Source of the DNA: Caryophanales bacterium UBA6879
Lineage (GTDB): Bacteria; Bacillota_I; Bacilli_A; RFN20; CAG-288
Direction: 5' to 3'
NCBI GenBank assembly: GCA_002449135.1
Contig: DKCH01000048.1
Coordinates: 1 to 13,788, forward strand
Length of the DNA stretch: 13,788 nt
Shown here in pieces: positions 12,961 to 13,788 of the stretch. Position numbers and translations under genes: made by a program. The notes beneath the pieces are model-generated. The model saw only the letters and a list, made by a program, of their open reading frames with translations, was not told the origin of the DNA and did not search any database. Numbering within the stretch: the stretch's first letter is position 1; each line of letters starts with the position of its first letter.

Positions 12961-12966
12961 TTTATT

Positions 12967-12995
12967 AGTGTAAATATTTTTTATTTAAATTTCAA
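12967..12995 (-). promoter_or_regulatory. Promoter of rpsU
   Basis: Minus strand TTGAAA (12990-12995), a 17-base spacer and TACACT (12967-12972). The -35 box and spacing are the same as in the coaX promoter. Start of transcription would lie near 12960. Confidence 0.5.
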
Positions 12996-13056
12996 GATAA
13001 ATATTTAGTTAAACTTAAATAGTGTTTCAAAATAAAATATAAATTATTTGAAATAT

Positions 13057-13788
13057 TTAATTATTAGACTTATAGGTGAAATCTAAATATGAATAAATTT
13101 TTGAATTTTTATCATATTTTATATTATTAATAATAATTTCATTTTCTTCATTTTGATAATCTAAATTTAGAATATTTGATGTTTCATTTGTAATTAAATA
13201 TTGTTGTTCTTCTTCTATTTCATTTTTTGTTTCTATTGTAAATTCTTTTACATCACTTTCTAATTCAAAAATTAGTTTAGTGTATATTTTGTCATTTCTA
13301 TAATCAGTTAATGAATATTCTGCTTCTATTTGGTTATCTTCGTTTTCTAAATTTTTTTCAATTAATATGTAATTAGATGATTTTTTAGATGATTGATAAA
13401 TCTTAGTTTTGGTCTCAATTTCTATTTCATCATCTTCTTTTTCTTCTTCTTTTTCTATTTCAACATAATAGGTATTGTTTTCGTCTTTTAAGTAGCCCTG
13501 AACTTTATCTTTGTTGTTTTCTAGTTGAGAAGCATAGTAAAATTCAAAATTATTTATTTTAATAGCGTATGGATAATTTTGATCTTCTGAATTAAATGGA
13601 GTGTAATTTGAATCATAATTTACAATGTTATTAATTAAAGGATAAAAAGTATCAAAATCTTTTACAGCTTCTTGAAAATCATTGTAATTAACTTTTTGAT
13701 TTTGTTTTTTTATTAATGAAACTGGTGAATTTAAATCTAAATAATTTATTCCAGCAAATAATTCATAAGAAGCCATTTTTATTGTTTT
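13057..13788 (-). CDS. Unrecognised charged beta-rich protein, N-terminus beyond the window
   Basis: The frame is open to the right edge (244 codons visible) and ends in TAA at 13057-13059. An in-frame ATG at 13776 has only AAAACAATAAAA before it, with no Shine-Dalgarno, so the true start probably lies outside the window. The sequence is rich in Glu, Asn, Lys, Ile and Tyr, has no Cys, Trp or His and almost no Gly. Alternating polar and hydrophobic residues from about 70 onward suggest beta strands; an acidic patch (EKEEEKEDDEIEIE, about 108-121 from that ATG) interrupts them. No signal peptide or membrane helix is visible in the part seen. It may be the outer domain of a membrane-anchored protein, but no family is recognised. 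No clear terminator follows. Confidence 0.65.
   Translation of the reverse strand, partial: KTIKMASYELFAGINYLDLNSPVSLIKKQNQKVNYNDFQEAVKDFDTFYPLINNIVNYDSNYTPFNSEDQNYPYAIKINNFEFYYASQLENNKDKVQGYLKDENNTYYVEIEKEEEKEDDEIEIETKTKIYQSSKKSSNYILIEKNLENEDNQIEAEYSLTDYRNDKIYTKLIFELESDVKEFTIETKNEIEEEQQYLITNETSNILNLDYQNEENEIIINNIKYDKNSKIYSYLDFTYKSNN

Noticed and set aside
13025..13053. Inverted repeat after the right-edge gene
   Set aside because: The stem is nearly all A-T, contains a bulge, and is not followed by a T-run on either strand, so it is not convincing as a terminator.
1..13788. Anti-phage system, CRISPR array, prophage or transposon
   Set aside because: No repeat-spacer pattern, transposase, integrase, nuclease or toxin motif was found; nearly all coding space is conserved housekeeping genes.

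Overview
The window is strongly A+T-rich, has AGGAGG-type ribosome binding sites, TTGAAA-type -35 boxes and many intrinsic terminators. It carries genes typical of low-GC Bacillota: pdp, an ABC-F ATPase, the rimP-nusA-ylxR-ylxQ-infB-rbfA operon, an ECF-type vitamin transporter subunit and a type III pantothenate kinase. Tryptophan is read from TGG, no recognised gene is interrupted by TGA, and ylxR ends in TGA. The standard bacterial code therefore applies rather than the Mycoplasma code. A host-associated Bacilli, Erysipelotrichia or Acholeplasma-like lineage is my inference; the sequence alone does not fix the genus.

Left part (1-3409, + strand): the tail of an unrecognised gene, then pdp (pyrimidine-nucleoside phosphorylase), then a duplicated-ATPase ABC-F protein, closed by a strong terminator. 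Convergent to it (3386-5100, - strand) is a two-gene unit, a HAD-family phosphatase followed by an MscS-type mechanosensitive channel, overlapping in TAATG. The ABC-F terminator hairpin also encodes the last codons of the channel gene.

Middle (5101-5674): a short non-coding stretch with a large hairpin and a possible 19-codon peptide, then a small helical protein of unknown function (5351-5560, + strand) with its own terminator facing the terminator of the next operon.

Right part (5642-12304, - strand, transcribed right to left): coaX, an ECF S-component (probably pantothenate-specific), then rimP-nusA-ylxR-ylxQ-infB-rbfA, the classic transcription/translation operon, ending in a clean terminator after rbfA. 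A hairpin with a T-run abuts the rimP Shine-Dalgarno, so every transcript reaching nusA must pass it; this is a candidate attenuator. NusA is unusually long, with an acidic low-complexity tail.

Further upstream on the same strand are three monocistronic units: acpP (acyl carrier protein), rpsU (ribosomal protein bS21, 58 aa) and the C-terminal part of an unrecognised, very charged, beta-rich protein running off the right edge. CoaX, the pantothenate importer and ACP form one metabolic theme: import pantothenate, phosphorylate it towards CoA, and supply the phosphopantetheine arm used by ACP.

I see no tRNA, rRNA, CRISPR array, insertion sequence or phage gene. Apart from the end genes, the small middle protein and several regulatory structures, this is a conserved housekeeping region.
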